A stretch of 64,000 nucleotides of DNA, from the NCBI RefSeq assembly GCF_002236805.1, contig NZ_NIQA01000003.1, positions 310,001 through 374,000 of the forward strand, given 5' to 3'. Under the pieces are notes generated by a model, which saw only the letters and a program-made list of their open reading frames with translations, made no database searches and had not been told where the DNA came from. How positions within the stretch are numbered: position 1 is the first letter of the stretch; every line of letters begins with the position of its first letter. Of this stretch, positions 1-7,599 are shown piece after piece. A program made the translations under genes and the position numbers. Source of the stretch: Pusillimonas sp. T2 (GTDB taxonomy: Bacteria > Pseudomonadota > Gammaproteobacteria > Burkholderiales > Burkholderiaceae_B).

Positions 1-11
1 GGCCGGCTTTT

Positions 12-40
12 TATTTGCATGGCAAGCAAGCCGCTATAAT
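12..40 (+). promoter_or_regulatory. Probable sigma-70 promoter of gdx
   Basis: A perfect -10 hexamer TATAAT lies at 35-40. No good -35 hexamer is visible at the usual 17-bp distance; the sequence around 12-20 is only AT-rich. The predicted transcript would start near 46-48, exactly where the first riboswitch hairpin begins, which supports the assignment. Confidence 0.6.
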
Positions 41-47
41 GAAAGAC

Positions 48-104
48 GAGGACGACCTCACCCATTACGGGCACTTATACCGGGACGACCCGACACTTAA
101 GGAG
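48..104 (+). promoter_or_regulatory. Guanidine-II (mini-ykkC) riboswitch
   Basis: Two short hairpins carry identical ACGA tetraloops: GAGG-ACGA-CCTC at 48-59 and CGGG-ACGA-CCCG at 81-92, joined by a 21-nt linker and followed by a Shine-Dalgarno AAGGAG at 99-104, five bases before the ATG. Two ACGR-loop hairpins directly in front of a SugE/Gdx-type SMR gene are the defining layout of the guanidine-II riboswitch. In that family the two loops pair with each other when guanidinium binds, which frees the ribosome binding site and switches translation on. The motif, spacing and downstream gene all agree, so the call is firm without a covariance search. Confidence 0.94.
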
Positions 105-109
105 CCGCC

Positions 110-430
110 ATGGCTTGGGGTCTGTTGATTGTTGCGGGTATTTTTGAAGTCGTCTGGGCTTACTCAATGAAGCTTTCAAACGGGTTCACCAGGTTACTGC
201 CATCTGTGGTCACTCTGGTAATGATGCTCGCCAGTTTTTCGTTATTGGCGCTATCTATGCGTACCCTGCCGCTGGGTACGGCCTACACTATCTGGACAGG
301 CATCGGCGCCATAGGCGCATTTGTCCTGGGTATTGTTATGCTGGGAGAACAGCTCAGCGCCACACGAATTCTCGCCGCTATACTCATCGTCAGCGGCATC
401 GTACTCATGAAGCTTTCTTCGGCCGACTAA
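110..430 (+). CDS. gdx: Guanidinium exporter Gdx (SugE-type SMR)
   Basis: This 106-residue protein has four membrane helices and belongs to the small multidrug resistance family. It carries the Gdx/SugE signature: membrane-embedded Glu13 in the first helix, Trp16, and the stretch KLSNGFTR that separates SugE-like members from EmrE-like drug exporters. Family members work as dual-topology dimers in the inner membrane and export guanidinium ions in exchange for protons. The guanidine-II riboswitch at 48-104 makes guanidinium the likely substrate here, rather than quaternary ammonium compounds. The gene appears monocistronic, with a promoter just upstream and a short terminator-like hairpin just downstream. 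Confidence 0.95.
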   Translation: MAWGLLIVAGIFEVVWAYSMKLSNGFTRLLPSVVTLVMMLASFSLLALSMRTLPLGTAYTIWTGIGAIGAFVLGIVMLGEQLSATRILAAILIVSGIVLMKLSSAD

Positions 431-433
431 CCT

Positions 434-452
434 GCCTTGAAAAGGCGTTTTT
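434..452 (+). terminator. Short rho-independent terminator after gdx
   Basis: The hairpin GCCTT-GAA-AAGGC (434-446) is followed by GTTTTT. The stem has only five pairs, so it may be weak, but its position right after the gdx stop codon fits. Confidence 0.5.
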
Positions 453-461
453 CTGAACCTT

Positions 462-800
462 ATGAACACACCATCGTGGGGCTATGAGCGCCCCGACTGT
501 ATTGGGGACCACGCCCTGGCCTTGTTTATCGATGATATTCAGCGCGTGCTCGATCATTACATGCAAACATCGGGCGCGCCTGAAACACGTATGTTTCAGG
601 CGCAAGCAACAGCCAATAAATTACTTAAGGCTTACGAGAACAACGCCCGAAAAACGACGGCCTTCACTGGCCAATCTATCGAGATAAAATCGGTCAGCAC
701 CGGAGAATCCGCACCCCAATGGGTACCGCTGTTCTCGCCGGGCCTCAAACAAGCACTTAAAAAATTACTTGACCGCAGCCAGGGTACAACAACCCACTAA
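462..800 (+). CDS. Hypothetical protein
   Basis: The gene encodes 112 residues, with no membrane segment or signal peptide and no family I recognise. The sequence is mostly helix-forming and hydrophilic, with a Lys-rich C-terminal third. No clear ribosome binding site precedes the ATG at 462, and the start sits just after the gdx terminator. It is retained because it is the only long frame in this interval, is co-directional with its neighbours, and has normal codon use. A later start cannot be excluded. Confidence 0.55.
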   Translation: MNTPSWGYERPDCIGDHALALFIDDIQRVLDHYMQTSGAPETRMFQAQATANKLLKAYENNARKTTAFTGQSIEIKSVSTGESAPQWVPLFSPGLKQALKKLLDRSQGTTTH

Positions 801-873
801 CTCGCTCGGGGCTTAAGTAAGTGTGTATTTGGCCAAAGCCCTCACCAGTACATAAGCCCCTCTTAATCTCTTT

Positions 874-1278
874 ATGTCCTCAGATACAGCACCGACACAA
901 ATCAGCCCCTACGACCAATTAGGTGGTGAAGACAAAGTAAAAGAACTGGTCGAACGCTTTTACGACCTGATGGAACTGGACCCGGCCTACCTGGCGCTTC
1001 GCGCCGCGCACGGACCCGAGCTGGCTCAAGCACGTGAGCGCTTGTTCTGGTTTTTATGCGGGTGGCTGGGCGGCCCAGCGTACTACATGGAAAAAGTCGG
1101 CCACCCCATGCTGCGCGCCCGCCATTTACCGTTTTCTATCGGCATTATCGAGCGCGACCAATGGGTCGCATGTATGGCTCAGGCCATGAAAGACGTCGGC
1201 ATACCCGAAACGCTTAGTGAATCACTGAAAAACGCCTTCATGAGTACGGCAGACTGGATGCGCAACCGGCCCGAGTAA
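874..1278 (+). CDS. Group II truncated hemoglobin
   Basis: This 134-residue protein matches the group II truncated globins (YjbI/GlbO-like). The fold starts with YDQLGGEDKVKELVERFY (B-helix Tyr30 in the distal pocket) and continues to the F-helix motif GHPMLRARHLPF, in which His84 is the proximal haem ligand. The conserved G-helix tryptophan is Trp97 (RDQWVACM). Members bind oxygen or nitric oxide with high affinity and are linked to NO detoxification, peroxide handling or oxygen delivery; which applies here cannot be read from sequence. The gene is convergent with the broken transporter gene downstream and shows no clear operon partner. Confidence 0.92.
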   Translation: MSSDTAPTQISPYDQLGGEDKVKELVERFYDLMELDPAYLALRAAHGPELAQARERLFWFLCGWLGGPAYYMEKVGHPMLRARHLPFSIGIIERDQWVACMAQAMKDVGIPETLSESLKNAFMSTADWMRNRPE

Positions 1279-1300
1279 TAACAAGTGCCTGATATTAGAT

Positions 1301-2142
1301 TCAACCCTTTGTGTTTCTGATCGTCAGACTAACCCAGGCCACTCCCCCTAAAGTAAGCAACGCCGACACAACGCTGTGCAGGCTCATTGTTTCATCGAGC
1401 AGTGCCACACCCATCACGGCACTGATAACGGGCACCGATAACTGCACGGCGCCTGCGCCGATCGCCGTCATCCGCACGCGAACCCAATACCAGACGGCAT
1501 ACCCCAACCCCGATGCCACGCACCCAGACAACAAGGCGTACACGACACCCATTGCATCGGTGTTCAATTGTTGCACTTGGGTCAGTACAAGCACGGCGGC
1601 TAGAGGCAACGCCCAGATAAAGCTGCTTGTCGTACTGATAATAGGCGCACCTTGCGAGCGCGCCCCAACAGCGAAAAAACGCCCCACGCCGAGCCGGCCA
1701 AAGCCATCAGCACCGCAGCCGACAAGGGAGGTGCCGATGCGGACGGCACCAGAAAAGCGACCAGCCCACCAAACGCGAGTAATAAACCAAGGACGCTGGC
1801 GCGTTCGCCTTTATAAAGCCCGTACGAAATCATCAGCAACTGCGCAGACGCGAAAAGAACCAGAGCGCCGGCACCTGTGCTGATGTCGCGATACGCAAAG
1901 GAAAACGCGGCCGCATAGATAAAAAGCGTCAGCGCGGACCATCCGCCCGACCGAAACGATGTGGGCTTACTGCCCTGCCATCGCAAAATGACGAACAAGG
2001 TCAGTGCCCCCGATGCCAAACGTATAGCCGTAAACGACGCGGGATCGATGTCTGTTGTAGAGAAAGCCGCCCGGGCCAATAAGGAATTGGCCGCAAAGGC
2101 CAACATGGCCAGCAAAGTCAATAAACCAACCAGCGGCGTCAT
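1301..2142 (-). pseudogene. Frameshifted EamA/DMT family transporter
   Basis: Two overlapping minus-strand frames form one EamA-type drug/metabolite transporter. The N-terminal half (2142 down to about 1655) has the first EamA repeat and ends near GSAWGVFSLLGRAR. The C-terminal half continues in another frame from about GAPIIST and carries the second repeat down to 1301. Together they give the ten helices and ~280 residues expected. A single-base insertion or deletion in the GC-rich stretch around 1651-1665 explains the break. The start codon overlaps the stop of the cupin gene upstream (ATGA), so it was translationally coupled. It is either a real pseudogene or a sequencing error. Confidence 0.85.
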
Positions 2143-2804
2143 GCGGGCTGAACAACCGTGTGCGGCCCGGTTTTTAGATATACCGTCGCACCTTCAGGGC
2201 CAGCAATGATGTCGGGGTAGCGACCCGCCGGCAAACGCAACCAGGCGCTTTCACGATAAGTTTGGGCCCCTTCAGTCAATTCACCTTTCAGCACAAAGGC
2301 CTCGGCGCCGTCGACTTGGGCCGGCAGCAGAACCGCACCCGCATCGAGACGAAGCAACCTGACCGATTCGATGTCGTCGGCAAACAAAGGACACTCTGCA
2401 CGATCCGCGCCTTGCTGCCACGCGTTCGGATCGTTGGTATTGACGCGTACAAAGCTTCGCTCAGTGGGCCGCATTTGCCACAGTTTTACAAAAATAACAG
2501 CGCCCTCGAGACTGGAGGGCTGGTGCCTGGAGCCGGGCGGGTTGCGCATATACCAGCCCGCTGGGTAGTGATCGTTGTCCTCTGAGAAAACACCAGACAG
2601 CACTAAAACCTCTTCGCCGCCCGGATGACTATGCTGAGGAAAAAAGGAGTTGGGGGCATAACGCACAATGCTGGTCGCACGGGCTTTTTCGGCACCGACT
2701 CGGTCAAGCATAATGCGTTCGACCCCGCCTTGCGGGGACGCCACCCACTGTTGCTGCTCTGGCAACACCCACGCACGGCATGAAAAATCTGCGTTTATCA
2801 GCAT
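2139..2804 (-). CDS. ChrR-like double-cupin protein
   Basis: The protein has about 221 residues when started at the ATG at 2804; an upstream extension would overlap the preceding gene and is unlike the family. It holds two cupin units. The first has a good metal-binding pattern, HSHPGGEE with a later His in GSRHQP, as in ChrR-type anti-sigma factors and related cupins. The second (last ~90 residues) is degenerate in metal ligands. No zinc-binding anti-sigma domain and no adjacent ECF sigma factor gene are visible, so it is more likely a stand-alone metal-dependent cupin of unknown substrate. It sits between the DUF411 gene and the DMT transporter gene in an apparent three-gene operon. Confidence 0.8.
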   Translation of the reverse strand: MLINADFSCRAWVLPEQQQWVASPQGGVERIMLDRVGAEKARATSIVRYAPNSFFPQHSHPGGEEVLVLSGVFSEDNDHYPAGWYMRNPPGSRHQPSSLEGAVIFVKLWQMRPTERSFVRVNTNDPNAWQQGADRAECPLFADDIESVRLLRLDAGAVLLPAQVDGAEAFVLKGELTEGAQTYRESAWLRLPAGRYPDIIAGPEGATVYLKTGPHTVVQPA

Positions 2805-2814
2805 AGACAGCAGA

Positions 2815-3234
2815 TTAGTCGCGTGAAAAGGGGCGACCGTTAAAGTCGACCGTAACCAAGTTACCGTCAAGCGCACCCATACCTGGCGCATTGGTGGGCA
2901 TACCTGGTGCGGCAACGCCTTTTACGTCGGGGTTGAGCAATAACTTGCGTACGGCGTTAACGGGGACATGGCCCTCAATCACCTGGCCCGTTTCTTCGAC
3001 GACCGCCGTATGGCACGAGCCCAGCGCAACAGGCACGCCTAGTCGGGCTTTATGCGCCGTGACGTCGGGCGTCTTGACGGCAACCACATCAAAGCCCTGT
3101 GCTTTCATGTAGTCGACCCACCCGCCGCAACAGCCACAATTCGGGTCTTGATAAACCGTCAGCTTGCCCTGGCCGGCATGTGCCATACCGAAGGCGCTTA
3201 ATAAAGCGGCTAATGCCATTAATTTTTTCATCAT
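2815..3234 (-). CDS. DUF411 periplasmic metal-binding protein
   Basis: This is a 139-residue exported protein with a clear signal peptide ending near AHA (residue 20). The mature part matches DUF411: a thioredoxin-like start with NCGCCGGW, a central SCHTA and GHVP motif, and several Met residues near the C-terminus. DUF411 proteins are often encoded with copper resistance genes and are thought to bind copper in the periplasm. The start at 3234 has GAGG seven bases upstream; a second ATG follows at once. It is the first gene of the minus-strand run with the cupin and broken transporter genes. No copper-responsive operator was recognised. Confidence 0.88.
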   Translation of the reverse strand: MMKKLMALAALLSAFGMAHAGQGKLTVYQDPNCGCCGGWVDYMKAQGFDVVAVKTPDVTAHKARLGVPVALGSCHTAVVEETGQVIEGHVPVNAVRKLLLNPDVKGVAAPGMPTNAPGMGALDGNLVTVDFNGRPFSRD

Positions 3235-3476
3235 GTATTACCTCGAAATAAGCTGTTCGTGATTCCTGCTAATCATAGGCCGATATTTTCGAAACCTAAC
3301 CATAGCGTGCAAGTTTACGGGTCATGCAAGACATGCCTACAGAATTCGATTATCGAGGATAAAACCACAATTGACCCAGAAAATTCCAGTACAAACCCTC
3401 CAGACTCCAAGACAAAATATATTATTCTGTTTCATTTTCTGCTAGATTGACGACCTGCAAAAATATAAAGATCACC

Positions 3477-5120
3477 ATGGCCCTTCGTTCAGTGGCTCAA
3501 AGCATATTGTTCCGGCTGGTCGTTGTGGGCCTGAGTCTGATACTTATCGGTTCGACGGTACGTTACTTTGCCATATCCGAATTCTTGCGCGACGACATGA
3601 CCGAGGTCGTTTCCTCGCAGCAAATGTCGTTGGCAACCTATGTGGCCAACGACATCGGTCATAAAATTTTGATGCGCCAGTATCGGCTGCAACAACTGGC
3701 CAATACCCTGACCCCGACCAACGTCGAACATGACGCCGATCTGGATCGCGCCTTTGGCCGGTCCGCACCCTTTGAAGCCCTGTTCTCGGCCGGGCTGCTA
3801 TTAACCACCACTGACGGCCGGGTATTACGCGACACCACGACATTTAAATGGCGCGGCAGGCCTTTATCGCTCGTCCCAGACAAAGTACTTCACGGCGTAT
3901 CTGAACAGGCCGCCCACATCGGCAAACCACTTGTCATCGCCGGGCAGATCAGCCCCATTTTGCCCATGACGCTGGCCCTGCTCGACCAAGACAGGGTCCC
4001 TTGGGGTTACCTGACGGGTTTCACTATTCTGAACAGCCCGGACTTTATGGGCAACCTGATGCAAGCCCGCCTGGGCAGCACGGGCAGCGGCTTTTTGCTC
4101 ATTTCGCCTGACGACCAAATATTTATCGCGTCCTCCAATCCTAAAAAAGTGCTCACGGCAACACCACCGCCGGGCGTCAACCTTTTGCACGACAAGGCCA
4201 TGCTCGGCTATCGGGGCACCGGCGTGACCATCAACGCCCACGGCGTCGAAGAAATATCCGCCACGGTATCCGTGCCCAATACCCCTTGGTTCGTCGTGTC
4301 GGCCATTGCCACTTCCGAAGCGCTGGACACAGTTGAGCGACTTAAAAGTTACCTGTTACGCAACACGCTTCTGACGGTTTTTTTCTTGTTTGCCTCGTTG
4401 GCCGTGGTGGTCCCTTTTACCTTGCGCCCGCTAACGCAAGCCACGCGCCAGGCCGACAAAATGTCCAAAGGGTTGGCACCGCTTGCGCCACTCTCTGGGG
4501 CCGGCAAAGGCGAGGTCGGCGTGTTGATCTCTGCCTTCAACCGCTTGCTGCTCAAGCTTCAAGACCAGCAAAATGAATTATCACGCGCAGCGCACCATGA
4601 CTCGCTCACTGGGCTGCCCAACCGGCGTCTGCTGGCCGAAAACCTTAAAAATGCATTGGCGATGGCGCGCCGTAACCGTGACAGCTTGGGGCTGATCTTT
4701 ATTGACCTCGATCAATTCAAACCCATCAACGACACGCTGGGTCATGAAGCCGGCGACAAAGTCTTGCAATTGGTAGCGCAACGCCTGACTGGCCTTATTC
4801 GCGAAAGCGACATCATCGCCCGGTTGGGTGGCGACGAGTTCGTTATCTTGCTTACTCAATTGGGGGCCGAAGCCCAAGCCAGGCAAGCGATAGAAAACAC
4901 GGCCAACCAGGTCATCAGCACACTTAAGCAACCTTTCGATGTGGCTGGCACCCATTGCGAGCTGGGCGCGTCGTTGGGCGCAGTGATCGGCGATGGGCAA
5001 AACAAAGCCAGTGATCTGATGCGCTGGGCCGACCTGTTGATGTATCAGGCCAAGGCCAAGGGTAAAGGCCAGTACATCGTCAAATCCTCCAAAGAAATGT
5101 CAGACACCGGCTTGCTCTAA
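3477..5120 (+). CDS. Membrane diguanylate cyclase
   Basis: The protein has about 547 residues from the ATG at 3477. An N-terminal helix (about 9-30) and a second one near 299-317 frame a periplasmic sensor region of ~260 residues with a Cache-like pattern. A HAMP-like linker follows, then a GGDEF domain (about 372-540) with DSLTGLPNRR, an intact active site LGGDEF (451-455) and an inhibitory RESD site five residues upstream. It should make cyclic di-GMP from two GTP and be feedback-inhibited. The ligand of the sensor region is unknown. The start ten residues downstream of the longest frame was chosen because the extension lacks typical sequence. Confidence 0.9.
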   Translation: MALRSVAQSILFRLVVVGLSLILIGSTVRYFAISEFLRDDMTEVVSSQQMSLATYVANDIGHKILMRQYRLQQLANTLTPTNVEHDADLDRAFGRSAPFEALFSAGLLLTTTDGRVLRDTTTFKWRGRPLSLVPDKVLHGVSEQAAHIGKPLVIAGQISPILPMTLALLDQDRVPWGYLTGFTILNSPDFMGNLMQARLGSTGSGFLLISPDDQIFIASSNPKKVLTATPPPGVNLLHDKAMLGYRGTGVTINAHGVEEISATVSVPNTPWFVVSAIATSEALDTVERLKSYLLRNTLLTVFFLFASLAVVVPFTLRPLTQATRQADKMSKGLAPLAPLSGAGKGEVGVLISAFNRLLLKLQDQQNELSRAAHHDSLTGLPNRRLLAENLKNALAMARRNRDSLGLIFIDLDQFKPINDTLGHEAGDKVLQLVAQRLTGLIRESDIIARLGGDEFVILLTQLGAEAQARQAIENTANQVISTLKQPFDVAGTHCELGASLGAVIGDGQNKASDLMRWADLLMYQAKAKGKGQYIVKSSKEMSDTGLL

Positions 5121-5173
5121 AATGGCGACGACGCCCCGCTGAGCCGGGCCTTTCGTTTACCTTTCAGACATTC

Positions 5174-6013
5174 ATGGCCGCTTCCCACGACATCCGCCCC
5201 GACCAGTCGGTCGAGTTGCTCAAGGCGCTTCACATTTTGACGCGCGACGGCAAAATGAACCAGGACAGCCGACGCAAATTAAAACAGGTCTACCATCTGT
5301 TTCAGTTTATCGAGCCCCTTTTGAAAGACGTCAAACAGCACCACGAGACCATCAACCTGGTCGACCACGGTGCAGGCAAGTCGTACTTGGGGTTCATTTT
5401 GTATGACTTGTTTTTTAAACAGCTCAACGACACGTCTCACATTTACAGCATTGAAACCCGCGAAGACCTCGTCACCAGCGCAACCGACCTGGCGGCACGA
5501 CTGGGCTTTGACGGGATGTCGTTTCTAAACCTGTCTGTCGCCGAGTCTATTTCGGCCCGTCAATTACCCGAGCGTGTCGATGTGGTTACCGCACTGCATG
5601 CCTGCAATACCGCCACTGACGACGCCATTCGATTCGCCCTCGAAAAAAAATCGCGGCACATTGTGCTGGTGCCCTGCTGCCAAGCCGAGGTCGCCAGTAT
5701 CTTACGTAAAAATAAAGCGGCCATGCTGTCTTCTGGCGCACTGGCCGAACTGTGGCGCCACCCCATTCATACCCGCGAATTTGGCAGCCATACCACCAAC
5801 GTACTGCGCTGCCTGCAACTGCAAGCACACGGCTACCAAGTCACCGTCACCGAACTGGTAGGCTGGGAGCATTCCATGAAAAACGAACTGATTGTCGCCA
5901 GTTACACCAACCAGCCTCGTCGAAAGCCGGCTGAGCGGCTGATGCAGTTGCTGACTACATTGGGGTTGGAAGAGCTGCACGAGCGTTTTTTTACTTCACC
6001 TATTCAACACTAA
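5174..6013 (+). CDS. Class I SAM methyltransferase (Methyltransf_32-like)
   Basis: This 279-residue cytosolic protein contains a Rossmann-type methyltransferase core. Motif I is atypical, VDHGAGKSYLGF (about 63-74), as in the Methyltransf_32 family. Later motifs are LHACNTATD and VPCCQ, which are typical of the same group. The substrate is not known for this family in bacteria; related eukaryotic proteins act on proteins or RNA. The stop is only nine bases before rsuA, so the two are probably co-transcribed and an RNA substrate is attractive, but this is inference from context. Confidence 0.8.
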   Translation: MAASHDIRPDQSVELLKALHILTRDGKMNQDSRRKLKQVYHLFQFIEPLLKDVKQHHETINLVDHGAGKSYLGFILYDLFFKQLNDTSHIYSIETREDLVTSATDLAARLGFDGMSFLNLSVAESISARQLPERVDVVTALHACNTATDDAIRFALEKKSRHIVLVPCCQAEVASILRKNKAAMLSSGALAELWRHPIHTREFGSHTTNVLRCLQLQAHGYQVTVTELVGWEHSMKNELIVASYTNQPRRKPAERLMQLLTTLGLEELHERFFTSPIQH

Positions 6014-6022
6014 GAAGCCACC

Positions 6023-6718
6023 ATGCGCCTGGATAAATTCCTTTGCGAAAGCACCGACCTGACCCGATCATTGGCGCGACGCGTCTTATCGTCCGGTGAG
6101 GTTACCGTTAACGGCGAAGTGGTCGACAAAGGCACTTACATTGTTAAAGAGAGTGATGTTGTTGAATGGGAAGGCGAGACGCTATCGCCTGTCGGGTTGC
6201 GTTACCTGATGCTGAACAAACCGGCTGGGTACGAATGCGTATTAAAGAACAGCCAGTACCCTTCGGTCATGGATCTGATCGACGTCGAAAAGCGCGATCG
6301 CCTGCATACCGTCGGACGCCTGGATGTCGATACAACCGGGTTAATTCTGATCACCGACGACGGGCAATGGACACACCGGATTATTTCGCCCAAGCACCAA
6401 TGCGACAAGGTTTACCTGGCCACATTGGCCGAACCCCTGAGCGACGATGCCGAGCGACGCTTTGCAGAAGGCATCTTGCTTGATGGCGAAACCAAACCGA
6501 CGCTGCCGGCTCAAGTCGAGCGCGTCAGCCCCACCCTGGCCCGGCTCACGATCCAGGAAGGCAAATACCACCAGGTTAAACGTATGTTTGCAGCCCTGGG
6601 CAACTTAGTTACTGCATTACACCGCGAACGCATTGGCCCGCTGGCACTCGATGCCGATCTAGCCGAAGGGGAGTCGCGGTTTTTAAGCGCCGAAGAAGTA
6701 AAGGCCTTGGCGCCCTAA
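6023..6718 (+). CDS. rsuA: 16S rRNA pseudouridine-516 synthase RsuA
   Basis: This 231-residue protein has an N-terminal S4 RNA-binding domain (about 1-50) and a RluB/E/F/RsuA catalytic domain with GRLDVDTTGL, in which Asp101 is the expected nucleophile. A second conserved motif, KYHQVKRM, lies near the C-terminus. The length equals that of E. coli RsuA (231), and the S4-plus-catalytic layout favours RsuA over RluE. It should convert U516 of 16S rRNA to pseudouridine. It ends in a four-base overlap with the convergent acetyltransferase gene. Confidence 0.87.
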   Translation: MRLDKFLCESTDLTRSLARRVLSSGEVTVNGEVVDKGTYIVKESDVVEWEGETLSPVGLRYLMLNKPAGYECVLKNSQYPSVMDLIDVEKRDRLHTVGRLDVDTTGLILITDDGQWTHRIISPKHQCDKVYLATLAEPLSDDAERRFAEGILLDGETKPTLPAQVERVSPTLARLTIQEGKYHQVKRMFAALGNLVTALHRERIGPLALDADLAEGESRFLSAEEVKALAP

Positions 6719-7176
6719 GTGGTTTTTTGTAGGTCGCAGCGCATAAAGACATGGGTAATGCCCGCTTCCTGATACGGGGCGCCCTGCGGCTTAAAACCAA
6801 GACGTTCGTAGAATGACTGAGCGTGACACTGTGCCGATAGTTCAACACTGGCATGACCACGCTCACGTGCAGCACTCATCAGCGCGCGCATCATGCGCTC
6901 CCCAATTCCATACCCGCGCAGCGGTTTCAAAACCGCAATACGGCCGATATGACCATCTGGCAGCAACCTTCCCGTGCCAATGGCACGTCCATGGGTATCC
7001 TGCACCACCACATGAAGCGACACCTCATCGAAGGCATCGATTTCAAGAGATTCAGGAACGCTTTGCTCGATGACAAAAACAGTGTGACGCACCTCGCGGG
7101 CAAGCGCACTAAGGTCGGTCCATGCCCCCATCTTCAGCGTCAGGGACGCTTCCGGGGCTTCAATGACTATATCCAA
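6715..7176 (-). CDS. GNAT family N-acetyltransferase
   Basis: The protein has 153 residues and a GNAT fold. The acetyl-CoA loop is IGRIAVLKPLRGYGIGERMM, with the R/Q-x-x-G-x-G/A motif as RGYGIG, followed by a typical fourth motif ELSAQCHAQSFYERLGF. The N-terminal part (RHTVFVIEQSVPE) is like that of ElaA/YjcF-type acetyltransferases. The substrate cannot be told. The gene is convergent with rsuA and overlaps its stop codon. Confidence 0.85.
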   Translation of the reverse strand: MDIVIEAPEASLTLKMGAWTDLSALAREVRHTVFVIEQSVPESLEIDAFDEVSLHVVVQDTHGRAIGTGRLLPDGHIGRIAVLKPLRGYGIGERMMRALMSAARERGHASVELSAQCHAQSFYERLGFKPQGAPYQEAGITHVFMRCDLQKTT

Positions 7177-7237
7177 GATTGAAAGACTTCAAAATAAAGG
7201 GACAGGCGCCCCATTGACCAGACGGGACCTGACCGCG

Positions 7238-7435
7238 TTACTCACGGCTGTCATCATCGTCTGACTCATCATCGGGGCGGCGTTCTGAACCGCTGGGTTC
7301 GGGCCTGAACTGCGCGGCCTGCCCAGGCGCAGGCTGCAAACTGTCGGTCGTGTCGTCGGCAAACCCAGACAGTATAAAAAAAGCGCTACGACGTCGCTGA
7401 TGGATTTGACGCATATGCAAGGGGTAACATTTCAT
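7238..7435 (-). CDS. Small hypothetical protein, doubtful
   Basis: This 65-residue frame has a basic N-terminal third (QRRRS) and a strongly acidic C-terminus (DDESDDDD). A GAAGG sequence sits seven bases before the ATG. It is the only candidate in the 420-base interval between the acetyltransferase and the glutamate synthase-like gene. The charge segregation and Pro/Gln-rich middle suggest a disordered protein. It has no recognised family and could be chance. Confidence 0.3.
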   Translation of the reverse strand: MKCYPLHMRQIHQRRRSAFFILSGFADDTTDSLQPAPGQAAQFRPEPSGSERRPDDESDDDDSRE

Positions 7436-7599
7436 AGGTAGCCTTCGCCCGAAATGAATCGCCTATTATCGTGCCACGTTTAACCGACAATGACCAGCCT
7501 GGGTTAAGCTGAACCTATCCTCTTCAGTCCAGTTGCCCGCAACTGGCTCATGAAACAGCGCAGGCTGGCTTGGACTCAACGGAAACACAGGAATTATTT

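Noticed and set aside
7529-7546. Perfect palindrome CCAGTTGC-CC-GCAACTGG before the glutamate synthase-like gene
   Set aside because: Could be an operator, but no regulator or second site supports it and it is short enough to arise by chance.
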